DNA from: Rhizophagus sp. LPA8_4_AMF
Taxonomy: Eukaryota; Glomeromycota; Glomeromycetes; Glomerales; Glomeraceae
NCBI GenBank assembly: GCA_021464525.1
Contig: JADRCO010000118.1
Location: forward strand, 1 to 52,147
Direction of reading: 5' to 3'
Length of the DNA: 52,147 nucleotides
Part shown: positions 24,293-35,143 of the stretch, one piece after another
How the letters are laid out: each line of letters starts with the position of its first letter
Position numbering within the stretch: the stretch's first letter is position 1
Made by a program: the position numbers and the translations under genes
Notes under the pieces: model-generated
Seen by the model: only the letters and a program-made list of their open reading frames with translations
Told to the model about the DNA's origin: nothing
Database searches by the model: none

Positions 24293-24671
24293 AAGATGCT
24301 CAACGGTCTTTTCGGTCTTGCCCGGTCCTGGCCGGTCTTTGGGAAAATATCAATGATCTGCGCCTGAAATTTTTGTGACGCAGCTGGATTGGCAAAGACC
24401 GATAAATAGAAAAATTTGGCCTCTGTCCTACTTTTTCTAAGGCCAGCAGAGCTAAAAGACCGAAAAATGCAGTTTTTAGTCAAATAGGCCTATAATGTCC
24501 TATTTATTACAAAATTGGCTGATTGGATTAGTACAAAATTTTGCCACTTTTTGGTCTTTAACCAAGCCTGCTGCGCCACAAAATTTTGAGTGCGCAGCCT
24601 TGTTACTTTTCCAAAAAATTTCCAAAGACCGGTCAGGACCCGGTAAGACCGAAAAGACCGTTGAGCATCCT
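24293..24671. mobile_element. foldback MITE with long inverted arms
   Basis: A 379-bp element whose outer arms of about 130 bases are reverse complements with some mismatches. The left arm starts AAGATGCTCAACGGTCTTTT and the right arm ends AAAAGACCGTTGAGCATCCT. The dinucleotide TA lies at each border (24291-24292 and 24672-24673), suggesting a mariner-type target duplication. GACCGG/CGGTCTT words recur along both arms. It has no transposase. G+C is visibly higher than the surroundings. The plus and minus frames at 24250-24731 are shadows of the two arms. Confidence 0.75.
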
Positions 24672-24673
24672 TA

Positions 24674-25455
24674 CTCCAAGCGGCAACTCATAAAAAAGCG
24701 AAGGATAGAACAGTTTTTGCAAATGAGATAAAGTTATCTAACATTATATTAATTTGACCAATTCACTGAGATTAACTGTTACATTGATGAATCTTCGGAT
24801 ACAATTTAATACGTTTGTGAACGAATAACTTGTAATTTGAAAAATTATCAAAGAAAAGTTTTAGTAATTTTTTTTTAACATTATTAAATAAAATTTTAAT
24901 ATTGTCTATAGCACATTACAAAGTAATCTATTTATATAGTGGACTCTTCTTCTAAGAGTAACTTTTTTTTCTTTTTTTTTTGAGAACTCGGCTTAAATAA
25001 AAAAATATTGAGCCCCTTAATCACATGATCATAATTGATGTGTGTTTGTACCGCAGCAATATTTTTCCTGTGCCACAGCAACTACATTGATCGATACTGA
25101 TTTTTAATTACTAGAGGATTCGAATCATTCGATGAAGTATCTTAATATAATACAATATAATATATATAATATCCTTTTTATAAAATTACTATAAAGAACA
25201 AATTCGGTAATCTTTAAAAAAAGCAACTCTTAATCCGTTTCATTTCAACATGTCTTAATAAACGAAACATCGCTTGATATTTATTCCTTTATAATTATGG
25301 TCACCACCTTCCCAAGTGTAGACTCGCATGATCATGCTAAAAATGGTATTGTGATTATTTGTTAATACAGAAGGTAATTGTAGTATAAGCCGGTAATAAT
25401 CTAATTTTATTATCCAAAATTGAAGGCATTAAGTCATCATTATCTAGATTCACCG
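24674..25455. other. gene-poor spacer
   Basis: AT-rich sequence with no supported gene. Confidence 0.5.
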
Positions 25456-25746
25456 ATTTACCCTAGATGTCAAAAAGAAGAAGAAACTTGAGAGCACATC
25501 TGGATATGTCCGGAAAACATATACACCAATAGAAGAGGTGAAGAACCATAGAAGGTATCATTGTAGATACATGGTAGAATTGAAGCATCATTAGAAAAAG
25601 AAAATGAAATTGATGGACGTTCAATTTGCTCAAATGTTAATAGATCGGTCAAAAATAATGATACCGACAAGAAAACAAGAGTTTATAAGAGGGCTGATTT
25701 TATTAAAAGCCATACGAATGAAAAAGAACAATTTTATGCTAGATAA
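25456..25746 (+). pseudogene. retroelement C-terminal zinc-motif remnant
   Basis: In one plus frame the sequence reads PRCQKEEET, a stop, then EHIWICPEN. That is the Cys-x2-Cys...His-x4-Cys arrangement found at the C-terminal end of LINE-type reverse transcriptase/RNase H proteins (zf-RVT-like). Further stops follow, then a readable tail with SLEKENEIDGRSICSN. It is a dead fragment of a retroelement protein; assignment to that family rests on this one motif. The 81-codon frame at 25604-25849 overlaps it in another frame. Confidence 0.35.
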
Positions 25747-28130
25747 AATTTTATACGAGAAAATGTTTATGGAAGCTGGAAAAAACAAAGAAGAAAGAGA
25801 AATTATTAAAGTATACAAATGTTTTGTGAATATAATAGAAGGAAAGTAATTTATTATTCAACAGATAAAGAAATAAAAAAAAAAAAATAAGAAAAAACGA
25901 AAAAACTTATAAAATTAGTAATACAAAAAATAGTAATTATAAATAGTATATTAAATTTGGGTCACACTGATATATAGAGCAGGTATATAGTTAACCAGTT
26001 ATATATTTAGTCATAATTTATAAATTGTATTTATACTTAATAAAGAAACGTGTTTATCGGATTGAGGAGATTTTTCTCTCATCATTTGTTAATTCTTCGA
26101 TTTAAAAACTTGATAGATCCTTTCATAGACCGCAAACGGTTGTAGATAACTAGATAACTTTGTTTATTAGAAACATAGCAAATCCCTCGTCTTCGACTAG
26201 TCAATCATAGTATTTTTTTGGTGTTTTAGTAGATCTGTAATAGCGGTTTCCTTGAACTATTTACTGTTTCTGTTCTATTCCAACTTCTTTGTTAAAGTTG
26301 CAGTCATTATCGTTCTTGTTCGTTCTCCTTTGACAATCTATTATGGCAAGCCATTTATGGTGGCTTTTTTTAACTATTTATAATATGCAAAGTATGATGC
26401 TTGCTTGTAACTGCGCTGGAGCACCGTTGGTTTTCTTCTCTTCCAAAACTTTAAGTATACGTAAATATGGAAAAAGGAATCTAATTTTTTTTTTAAAAAT
26501 AATTTCTTGCCTAACAGAAAACATATTTAAGTTTAGGCTAGTTAGATTGATGGAAGTGAGCATTATAAATTGGATATAACAGATGAAAATTAGAAGACTA
26601 CTTTTGTAATTATTCTTAATTGATTGAATGATAAAGGTGAGCATCGGAATATAAGGTATTATTATGACAAGGTATTATTATGACATCTGAATGATCTGGT
26701 TATAGGGCATACTCACTTATTGTTATATTCTAAATTAACTTTAATATACGATGAAATTTCTTTAATTTCCTTGTAACAGTAGTATTAGTCTTTTATTCTA
26801 TAAGTATTCTAAAGTCAAGGGCTCGGTAATTAAAAATCTTGAAATATCAGTTTAAATTCACTGTGATGTCGCAAGATTCAATTTTCACAAGGACGCGAAA
26901 ATTTTTTTTTTTTGAATGAAGTATGATAGATATAATCATCCGTAATAATATTGAGTCCTATCAAGGGTATGTTAATCGACGAATAAGGCCAAAGGTACCT
27001 CACTTAACTTGGGAAATACTTTACGGTTAGTTAAAGACAAAGAAACACAAATATGTATAATTATACGTACAATAAGCGTCAAATTATTTTTCTCATATTT
27101 ATCGAGCGGTTTTAAAATATTTCTTTATTTGAAATCAAATAAATTTTTATTTTGTAGTCAATTCATACTGTGTTATATGCTATACCCACCGGCTGATATC
27201 GAGCTTTGTTGGCAAAATTAGTAATTCAAGTCGTAGTTTTTAATTAAAACTAGTAAAGTGAAAATGAATATAAATACATTCGAGACGGTTAAATCAACCA
27301 CAAATTTATAATATTAGCTATAAATTCATACGAATGTCTTAGATTACATTAATCAGCTAATTCTAATATCTTTAAGACTAGAATACATAAAACATTATTT
27401 GGTTAGGCTTAAAGATTCCATCATAATTCTGGGCCGGATTTGCCGCACCACATCACGTGATTTTACTTACACTTTTTGTTGTGATTGATAAATAAAATAT
27501 TCTATCAACATGAAATTTTTTTCTATTTTCTATCATTCCCCCTGTAAAACATTTTATCCGTAATTTCCGTGAATATGATACCTTTACGAAAATAACATAG
27601 AATAAAAAACACGGAATAAATTTTTTAGGGACATATACGGTACATTCTATTTTTTATTGAAATAAAATGTAAAGATTCTCTCGCATCATCGTACATTTAA
27701 GAGTAGACCATGGCTTCGATTTGATCAAATTCAAAACAAGGAGCAATTGTTTACACTCAAATGAGAGAATGAAATTCCTTTTTTTAGTAATCGTAATATA
27801 TTCGTAGAATTTATAATTACAATTTATTAATGCATATGCTCCTTTAATTGCATCATGAACTAATTTGAGCATTGATTACAGAAGTGGAAATTATAAAAGA
27901 AGAATTGGAAGGTAGAAAAGTAAAATTATTGACATACATATATATATATTGCCGAAAACGTTTACCTGATGGGAAAATTATAATGAACTCTTAATTTTCA
28001 TGGAGCGGTAGCCGAAGAATTTACAGCAACTAATTATCTCCCGTGAATGGCCGTGATACTTGCTCAAGGGACGACCACTTTCTAGGCATATCTTGAATCG
28101 CATTTAAGCACGTCAACAATTTGGTGCATC
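25747..28130. other. gene-poor spacer
   Basis: AT-rich, no coding region supported. The paired frames at about 26343-26644 and the one at 27654-27872 have no domain or splice support. A TCACGTGA palindrome sits at 27453-27460, next to GGGCCGGA at about 27431. Confidence 0.5.
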
Positions 28131-28135
28131 CTTGC

Positions 28136-28278
28136 TAATTCCTTTGTAATAACCTAAGGAATTGACAGATGCCCCGGATGGAGGATGTCCCTTGCTAGTT
28201 CCTTTAGTGCAATAGCCTAAGGAATTGACGGATACTGGTTTAGTTCCTTTAGTGTAATAGCCTAAGGAATTGACGGAT
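28136..28278. repeat. tandem 36-38 bp repeat, three copies
   Basis: Copies at 28136-28170, 28196-28232 and 28241-28278 share TAGTTCCTTTAGTG, then AATAGCCTAAGGAATTGACGG. Spacers between copies differ (25 and 8 bases). On the minus strand the frame translates to repeated SVNSLGYYTKGT-like peptides, so it could be part of a repetitive small protein (28113-28325, 70 residues), but nothing else supports a gene. Confidence 0.7.
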
Positions 28279-28486
28279 TGTCCATTAAGTTCCGTCATTT
28301 CCGTAGTTCCGTGGAGGTCGGGCAACCAACTGACCGATTTAAACGTTAATTAATGAGCGAAACGTTGACAGGTTAAAAAAAAAATACCAATGTTTAGAAT
28401 GTTTAGGAATTTTTTGTTAAAAAAATATTTTATTTACTCTATAAAAGGTATATAAAATGTATAATACAGAATTCTCGATATAAAAA

Positions 28487-30034
28487 CTACAAAGAGAATA
28501 TATCCATAGTAGTAGTACGTACATCATCATAATAAGTACATGGAGTTGTATAATTGATGGTACCTTTTTTAATAACACCTTGTTGATGATAATATTCACA
28601 TACTCTAATAATATAATGAGAATAAATATTATTATTAAAAATAAATTTTAAAGGTTTTCTTTTCATTTCTTTCCATAATTCAAAAAATTCTTGTAAGTCT
28701 GAACTTGAAAAACTCCATCTACCAATTAAATGAATATTATTTAAAAGGATAGAAGATTTTAAAGTTAATAAAGTCAAAATAGGTTTAGCTAAAATAGTAT
28801 CAATAGGGATGAAATTATTATCTAGAGTAGAAATAGATTTAAAATGAATAATAATTTTTCTAATTTTTGGACAAGAAATTAATAAATCTTCAAAATTTTT
28901 TAAATAAAATACAGAAATTAACCAAATAGGTAAAACTTCAATATTAGGACAAGTTGATTTAATAACATTAAGATAGTGATCAATAGAAGTAGAAGAAGTA
29001 GAAGAAGGTATTGGAGAAGATTTTTGAATATGAATATAAAGAATTTTAAGGGAACCTTTAGTATTTTCTATTAATTTAGTAAAAATTGATAAATGTTCAC
29101 CTTTAACATTTACTAAAGAAAGAATTTCAAGTTTTGGTAAAATAACATTAGATAAAATTTCAATACCTTCTTCATGATATAAACCAGTATGATAAAAAAT
29201 TTTTAATTCAGTTAAATTAATAAAAGAAGAAATAATATTAGCAGATAAACAAATACAACTACAAAGTTCAAGAATTTTTAAAGAATTAGAAAGATAATCA
29301 ATAGATTTTTTATTATTAAAAATAAATTTTTGTCCAGCGATGAACATAAAATTTATTTCTTTTAAATTTTTTTGTGAAATAATTAAATTTTCAATATCAT
29401 TATTTGTATCTTCATATATATAAATTAAAAAAATTTCAATACGTTTTAAAGTATGAACATTTTTTGATAATTCAATAATCATTTCTTTAGGGTAAGATAT
29501 AAAAATTTTTAAAATAGAAAGTGATGATAAATGAATTTTTGATTCTGGATATTCAAAAATATTAAAATTTGGTATTTCAAGAGATTTAATTTTACATTGT
29601 TTAATGAATAATTCCCAAAATTCTTTGTTAAATATTTGTTCTAATTGTTCCACATTATTATAATTTATTATTTCTTCAAAATTGTTTCTTATTAATTGAT
29701 TAATAACACCAACAGGAATTACTTGAATATATGAAACATAATTAAATAAAGGTTTTTGTAATAATGAAGGATTTAAATAAATTTGTAATTGTTTTGAAAG
29801 TTTTTGTTTTGTTTCTAATGTTAAACATTTAATTATTGTTTTACCAAGAATTTTCCAATAAATTCTTTCTAATTCATTTGTTAATGAATTAAATGTTGGC
29901 CATGGATTTCTCCATAATATTGGTACAACAAATTGACAATATGTTCTGTTTGTAATTAAACACGAATACAATGTTCTTTTATCTTCCGAAAGTTGTTCCA
30001 AGATTTCTCTAATACAATCTTCTGGAAGTAACAT
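28487..30034 (-). CDS. F-box protein (leucine-rich-like), paralogue 1
   Basis: A single-exon frame of 515 codons starting at the ATG complementary to 30032-30034. The N-terminus (residues 1-50) is an F-box: LPEDCIREILEQLSEDKRTL, then SCLITNRTYCQFVVPILWRNPW. This is the form common in large Glomeromycotina F-box families. F-boxes bind Skp1 and place the protein in an SCF ubiquitin ligase, with the rest choosing the substrate. The remainder is Leu/Ile/Asn-rich with irregular leucine-rich-repeat-like units (for example SLKILELCSC, NLTELKIFY, KLEILSLVNV). It aligns along most of its length with the F-box gene at 40908-42464 but has a different C-terminal tail of about 30 residues with no zinc finger. 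Substrate unknown. Confidence 0.85.
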   Translation of the reverse strand: MLLPEDCIREILEQLSEDKRTLYSCLITNRTYCQFVVPILWRNPWPTFNSLTNELERIYWKILGKTIIKCLTLETKQKLSKQLQIYLNPSLLQKPLFNYVSYIQVIPVGVINQLIRNNFEEIINYNNVEQLEQIFNKEFWELFIKQCKIKSLEIPNFNIFEYPESKIHLSSLSILKIFISYPKEMIIELSKNVHTLKRIEIFLIYIYEDTNNDIENLIISQKNLKEINFMFIAGQKFIFNNKKSIDYLSNSLKILELCSCICLSANIISSFINLTELKIFYHTGLYHEEGIEILSNVILPKLEILSLVNVKGEHLSIFTKLIENTKGSLKILYIHIQKSSPIPSSTSSTSIDHYLNVIKSTCPNIEVLPIWLISVFYLKNFEDLLISCPKIRKIIIHFKSISTLDNNFIPIDTILAKPILTLLTLKSSILLNNIHLIGRWSFSSSDLQEFFELWKEMKRKPLKFIFNNNIYSHYIIRVCEYYHQQGVIKKGTINYTTPCTYYDDVRTTTMDIFSL

Positions 30035-33000
30035 TTTTTGAAAATTTTGAAATTTGAATTATTTAAAGAATTTAATTAATTTAATGGAGATGGGAAAGAA
30101 AAAAAAGAAAAAAAGAAAAAAAAACGAAAAATATGGCTTGTTAAAAAAAACTGAATCTATTTATATCATCCCGACTACATAATTACACAATGTAATGTAA
30201 AAGTAGTATACCGCAGTAGTATTACACAATAAGTTAGGAAACGATATTTTTTAAAAAAATAAATAATAAATAAAAATTATTACATATTACATATTTATTT
30301 TTTCTAGTTTTCTAAAAATTTCATATTTGGATATTTGTAACTCGTAAATATCTATTTTTTAAAATAAATAAATAAATAAAGAACTGGAGAAAAAAAAGAA
30401 AAATTTTTCAAAAAAAAAAAACAGGAAACGAATCATGATTTTTTTTTTTACAATCAAACAAATAATGAGCCGATCAAAAATTCCATTATTAACTTGAAAA
30501 TGATTTGCATTGATATAACTAAATAACGCGATAGATATTTGAACTATGTGATCATCTATCATTTAATTAGTGGTCAGATGCCTTTCCGTGGATTGTTAGT
30601 TAGCTTTATAAGTTGGTTCACACTCTTTTTTTATCCGTTCCCTTTAAATATACAACAGTACTGGAGTTAGGGGCCCAAGGATAAAATATAATAGGTAAGA
30701 GATGTTCGGCGCACTCATTTAAGAGTACAATTTGACGTTGGATGGATTGGCATGATACCGAATTCATATGCGTTTGTAACGCGATTCTGCTGCTCCATAA
30801 TTTTCCATATACAGGTCTGTATCACGTAAGACTTATTTTCTCATCTTTACGTCACAAATTTACGATTATATGACAGTAATTAATTAAAAGTTATCTGTCG
30901 GCTGTCGCACCAAGTGTCACTCATGATTACCTTCATGAAAATTACAAGTGATTAGCTAAATGACCGTTAACTTATTTCCCGGTCTCATATAGATAGCCGG
31001 GATCTCTAATTTTAGTTTAAAATAGTTAAATAGTTAATCACATGTTATATACTTATATTTAATGAGTGACACGCTCCGAGAAATTACCCATTTGTTTCAT
31101 GGGAAGTGGAGCACTAAAGTTTTTTCCCTTCGGGAAAAACCTTATTATTCCCAACTCCTCATAATACTTATATACTTCGGAAATCTTATAATAGCTTTAG
31201 AATAGAGTATTGGGATTACTTGAGTAATTGAGTATAAAGTAGCGAAATTCATGATTTACAATTGATTTTTTTTTATAATATAACGTTTAATATAATATTA
31301 AATAATGATTTAAGGAATTCAAATCATAATGCAATATAGCTTTATATTTTAAACTATATTTAATGATGTTATGCATCAGAAAAAAAGACCCTTGTCCTAA
31401 ATATACATAACATCTATGAATTTTAACACTAAGGGTTAAACACCTTCCATAAATCCAAGATTAATACAATAGTAGGAACTTGATTGTTGGTTGCAGCTTT
31501 CAGCATATCCAACATAGAAGTATCTGTTCCTATTAAGACTGTTCATAAAATAACTAGTGTTGATATTTATTTGCAATTTGAACGTAGAGTTATATGCATT
31601 ATAAAGCGAAAAGTTACAAATATTTATATTTTTTCAATGATACATTGATACTGATATATAAAATACAATATGCAACGAATAAAAAAGTGATTCTATTGAT
31701 AAAAAGAGAGTATTGCAATGAGTGTGCTCCTTTCTTTCAGATTTTTCCGCGTTTACTCAATCAAGTGGCATACTTATCTGACTTATATCAGAAGTCATCA
31801 TTGCAATGGACCGGATGTGATGTTCTCTGAGATGACTAGAAGATGAAATGTTCAAATTCATGTCTTTTCAATATAATTATATAAGTGATGTTGGCATCCG
31901 GAATACCTAAATTAATCAAGCAATCTTCTCGCAAACCATGTCATCAGAAGGTCAAAATTACAACACTTCGATATCTTATAGTGCTGAAGAAGAACATCAA
32001 CATGGTGAATCATCAACCACCGGCATGATTAGAGAAGTAATACAAGAAGGATAGACAAACTCGCCAAGAAGCGAACAGACCAATTAAGGATAGACCAAAA
32101 AGAATTCACTACTCTATTGTGGAGTTGTACAGTATATATATACCCAAGGATATTACGTTAGTTGGTTGTTGAAGTTAGCTACTATTGAGTTTTCATGATG
32201 CAAAAGAATGCAATTTGCAATTTTATAGTTTGCAATGAGTGTGCCCGATTTTTTCCACATTTACTCAATCGAATTCTGACAGAGGTCATCGCTGGAATAT
32301 AGCCGTGGCATATTATATCAGTACTATCTATCTGATGATTTAATTTCTCCTACTTCAATATCGAATGTTGCATTATTCCTCCTTTCAAAATACGTTATAA
32401 CATCAATCATCCTCGCACATCTACCTCCAATTTATCCACAAATGGTGGATATCCATATTTGGAGGCACTTTCCTTAATTGTGATATCGAATATGTCATAT
32501 TCTGTGATGTTGATTTTCCTAACATCTCCTCAACTTCCTCAACTTCTGTTTCTTCACGATTTGAAATGATTTTGGAAGTATCCATCATTTTAGACCAGCA
32601 CACCTGTGAGAAATGAGGTCAAAAAGCTTTCACTATGTTGACCAATATAAGAATGATATATCTTAATTGCTAGGTAAAAAATCATTATTGTAGTACTCGC
32701 CTAAGAATTAGGTCCTAGAGGTCTATAACTTCTCCATTGATTAAACGGATTTTGACAAAGTTTTTTTCTCACTTCCTTAAATGATATTTTTTTGTGATAA
32801 TGATTCCTTCTTAAGATGGATCTTGTTCAAGTAAACGATCCTTAAAAAGGTCTTGTCTTTTGTTTTGTAATGATATTAGGATTAATATGATGAAGAAGTT
32901 GGCAGAATAAATCAAGCAGTCCTTATACTTTTATCATTGTCAACTAAAAAAACGTGAGAATTATGGTCGTACGGTTGACTGATTTGGCTAAGTATGGTTT

Positions 33001-33980
33001 AGCATGATTCTTTCTCTCATGTGTCGTTTTAAAGTTAAATATATAGCTCGTATCAGTCATGTGATCATTTTAACAATAAAATTTCTTTTTTTTTATGAAC
33101 AATTCTAATAAGATTTTCTTTTTTTAGAAATCAATATTTTCTAATAAGTAATCTTACAAAATATAAGATGACCAATGGAAGAAAAGTTGGGATAAAATTA
33201 TAATTTTAAATCTGATCATTTTTATTTATTTATTGTTGTTTGTTTTTTATTAAGAACGATTATTTTTTTTACAAAAAAGTTATTTTTAGAGGAAGGACGA
33301 TTTTATCTTTTACATTTACTTTCGATTTCATAACTTTTTTTTAAAGGATGATCGAAATGAATACGCGTTTTGCGTTTTTATGCATGTATATATATATAAA
33401 TTTGCATTCTATCAGAGAAGATCCGTTTTGTTATTTGCCTTAAAATAATTATACTTAAATATTAATGATCAGTGGTGCAAACCCTTTACAGTTTTTACTT
33501 ATTATTTTAAAAAAAATTTGAACCGTAATAAGTAACTTACTTTGGGTCTGGTTGATTTCATCGACAATTACTCCGACAATCACTTCGCTATCAAAAATTT
33601 CACCTTTTAAAGAAAATATAAATTATTTTTTTTTTTTGCTCATCACAGTTAAAAATGAAAAAGTTTGAGGTTACATATTAATAATTACTAAACTAGGACA
33701 ATATTAAAAAAAAAATTATTATTTTATACGAAAGACATAATAAATTATTATGTTTTATTTTTTTTAAAAAAAATTTATATTTAATTTTATTTACCATATA
33801 GATGACCAGAATCACCAGATGATCCCGTCGGCGAAACGTTTGTCGGTGGAATAATTATCGGTGAAGTTGAATGCGTCCCATTACTTTACTGCGTTACGTT
33901 TAATCTATGTACTTTATTAAATATTACTTTATCACTCAAAACATTAACATTAACATACTTCAAAATAATAAAAACTTTTA
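30035..33980. other. gene-poor spacer
   Basis: AT-rich. It holds a duplicated block (31713-31820 and 32229-32310), and a small perfect hairpin TTTTTCCC/GGGAAAAA around 31121-31139. No gene is supported; the 78-codon frame at 31594-31830 overlaps the first copy of the duplicated block. Confidence 0.5.
31713..32310. repeat. pair of diverged direct repeats
   Basis: Copy 1 at about 31713-31820 and copy 2 at about 32229-32310 share TTGCAATGAGTGTGC, TTTTTCC, TTTACTCAATC and CAGA(A/G)GTCATC in the same order. Probably fragments of one dispersed repeat or a local duplication. Confidence 0.5.
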
Positions 33981-33988
33981 TTTTTCAG

Positions 33989-34195
33989 AAAATCAAAATG
34001 ATTTACTAGTAATGGAATATGCTGATGGTGGCTATCTTCATAAATATTTTAAAAATAAAATTTAAAGACTTTTTTTGGAAGATTAAATATATTTTATACC
34101 ATATCAATTAATCCGAACTATATCAATATTTCATCAATAAACTCGAAATCTTTCGTTCGATGAACTCTATAAATCTAAAACGCTATTATTCACAA
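33989..34195 (+). pseudogene. decayed kinase-like exon (plus strand)
   Basis: After an intact-looking acceptor (TTTTTCAG ending at 33988) the frame reads NQNDLLVMEYADGGYLHKYF and stops (TAA at 34063-34065). This is the hinge and start of the C-lobe of a protein kinase, matching exon 3 of the kinase genes at 37850 and 47244 in both sequence and splice phase. Downstream, sequence resembling the HRDL-N region is detectable only with frameshifts. No other exons were found. Confidence 0.7.
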
Positions 34196-34669
34196 CCTTT
34201 TCCATACCCATAATACTCCATAATAATAACGTTTACAAGTATAATACTGTTCCAATATATGCTCAATTATAACAAAATTATTTCCGTTTCAGTCAGATGA
34301 AATAATCAGGTGATGATATCAGGTGACCGTTCATAGGGTGGCATAGATAAGATTGTTATGATTTGAATTTTCAACACAAACATTTTCATTTTTTGTTGTC
34401 GATAAATTTTCAGAGATAATGTTTCCCAACATCTAAAACAGAATTCTTTATATGTTGAGGAATTTTAGGGCAATATTTCGCGCAATAGTGACAAATATAC
34501 ATTTGTCACAAGAATTCTTCTGACTCTTACTCCTTGTATTTTTAGTTTCTCAACTTGATTATAGCTACTTCGCACATAGACGATTGAATATCTAAGGAGA
34601 GAACATTTAGTAGACTATTAATTAATCAAAGTAATAACTAGAACTAAAATTCAATTATTACTTACCATT

Positions 34670-35143
34670 ATTAAATGTTAACATATCCGTAGGAGTAAAT
34701 AAACTACCATCATGAAAAGGTGGGTCATCGATGCATCATTCTTTTCTTTAAACGGTATGTTTGGGAAATTTTTTAGATCAATGTAAGGAACTACACTGAA
34801 TAAATAAAATAAAATCATTGACGCATCTTCTGAAAATCAAATAATCACCCGACTTTAGCTAGAGTGCTATTAAAAAAGTAAAAAAAATAAAAAAAAATAA
34901 AAATAATGTAAATAAATACAAATTTAAAATAATTTTAATGCTTATTTAATGAATAATTACCCAAATCACGATGAAAAAAAAATTCTTTAACTTGACATTG
35001 CGCGAGTAAGCTCGTAATGATAAATTATATTTATTTTTACAAAAAAAATTGTTAAAATTATCTTTTAAATATGTATAAAGAAAACCACCGTCAGCATATC
35101 CCACTGCTAATAAGTAATTTTTCAATTGAATCATTTGGATGTT
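34670..35143 (-). pseudogene. decayed kinase-like gene fragment (minus strand)
   Basis: Minus strand. Exon 3 relic (35143-34962) begins after a TTTCAG acceptor, reads KNYLLAVGYADGGFLYTYLK, loses frame, and still ends in codons for HRDL directly before GGTAATT. An exon 4 relic follows from 34866 (HS, then stops, later VVPYIDLKNFPNIPFKEKND and PPFHDGSLFT). This order and these junctions match the intact kinases nearby. It points towards the plus-strand relic at 33989-34195. No N-lobe exons were recognised. Confidence 0.7.

Noticed and set aside
24250..24731. Open frames of 77 and 78 codons on opposite strands
   Set aside because: They are mirror-image translations of the two arms of the foldback MITE.
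28151..28278. AAGGAATTGACGG resembles a universal 18S rRNA segment
   Set aside because: Only about 13-14 bases match, the flanks do not, and the word lies in a 36-38 bp tandem repeat. No rRNA gene is present.
31938..32054. Small 38-codon frame starting MSSEGQNYNTS with an acidic, polar composition
   Set aside because: It reads somewhat like protein but is too short, with no family, splice partner or conservation evidence in the window.
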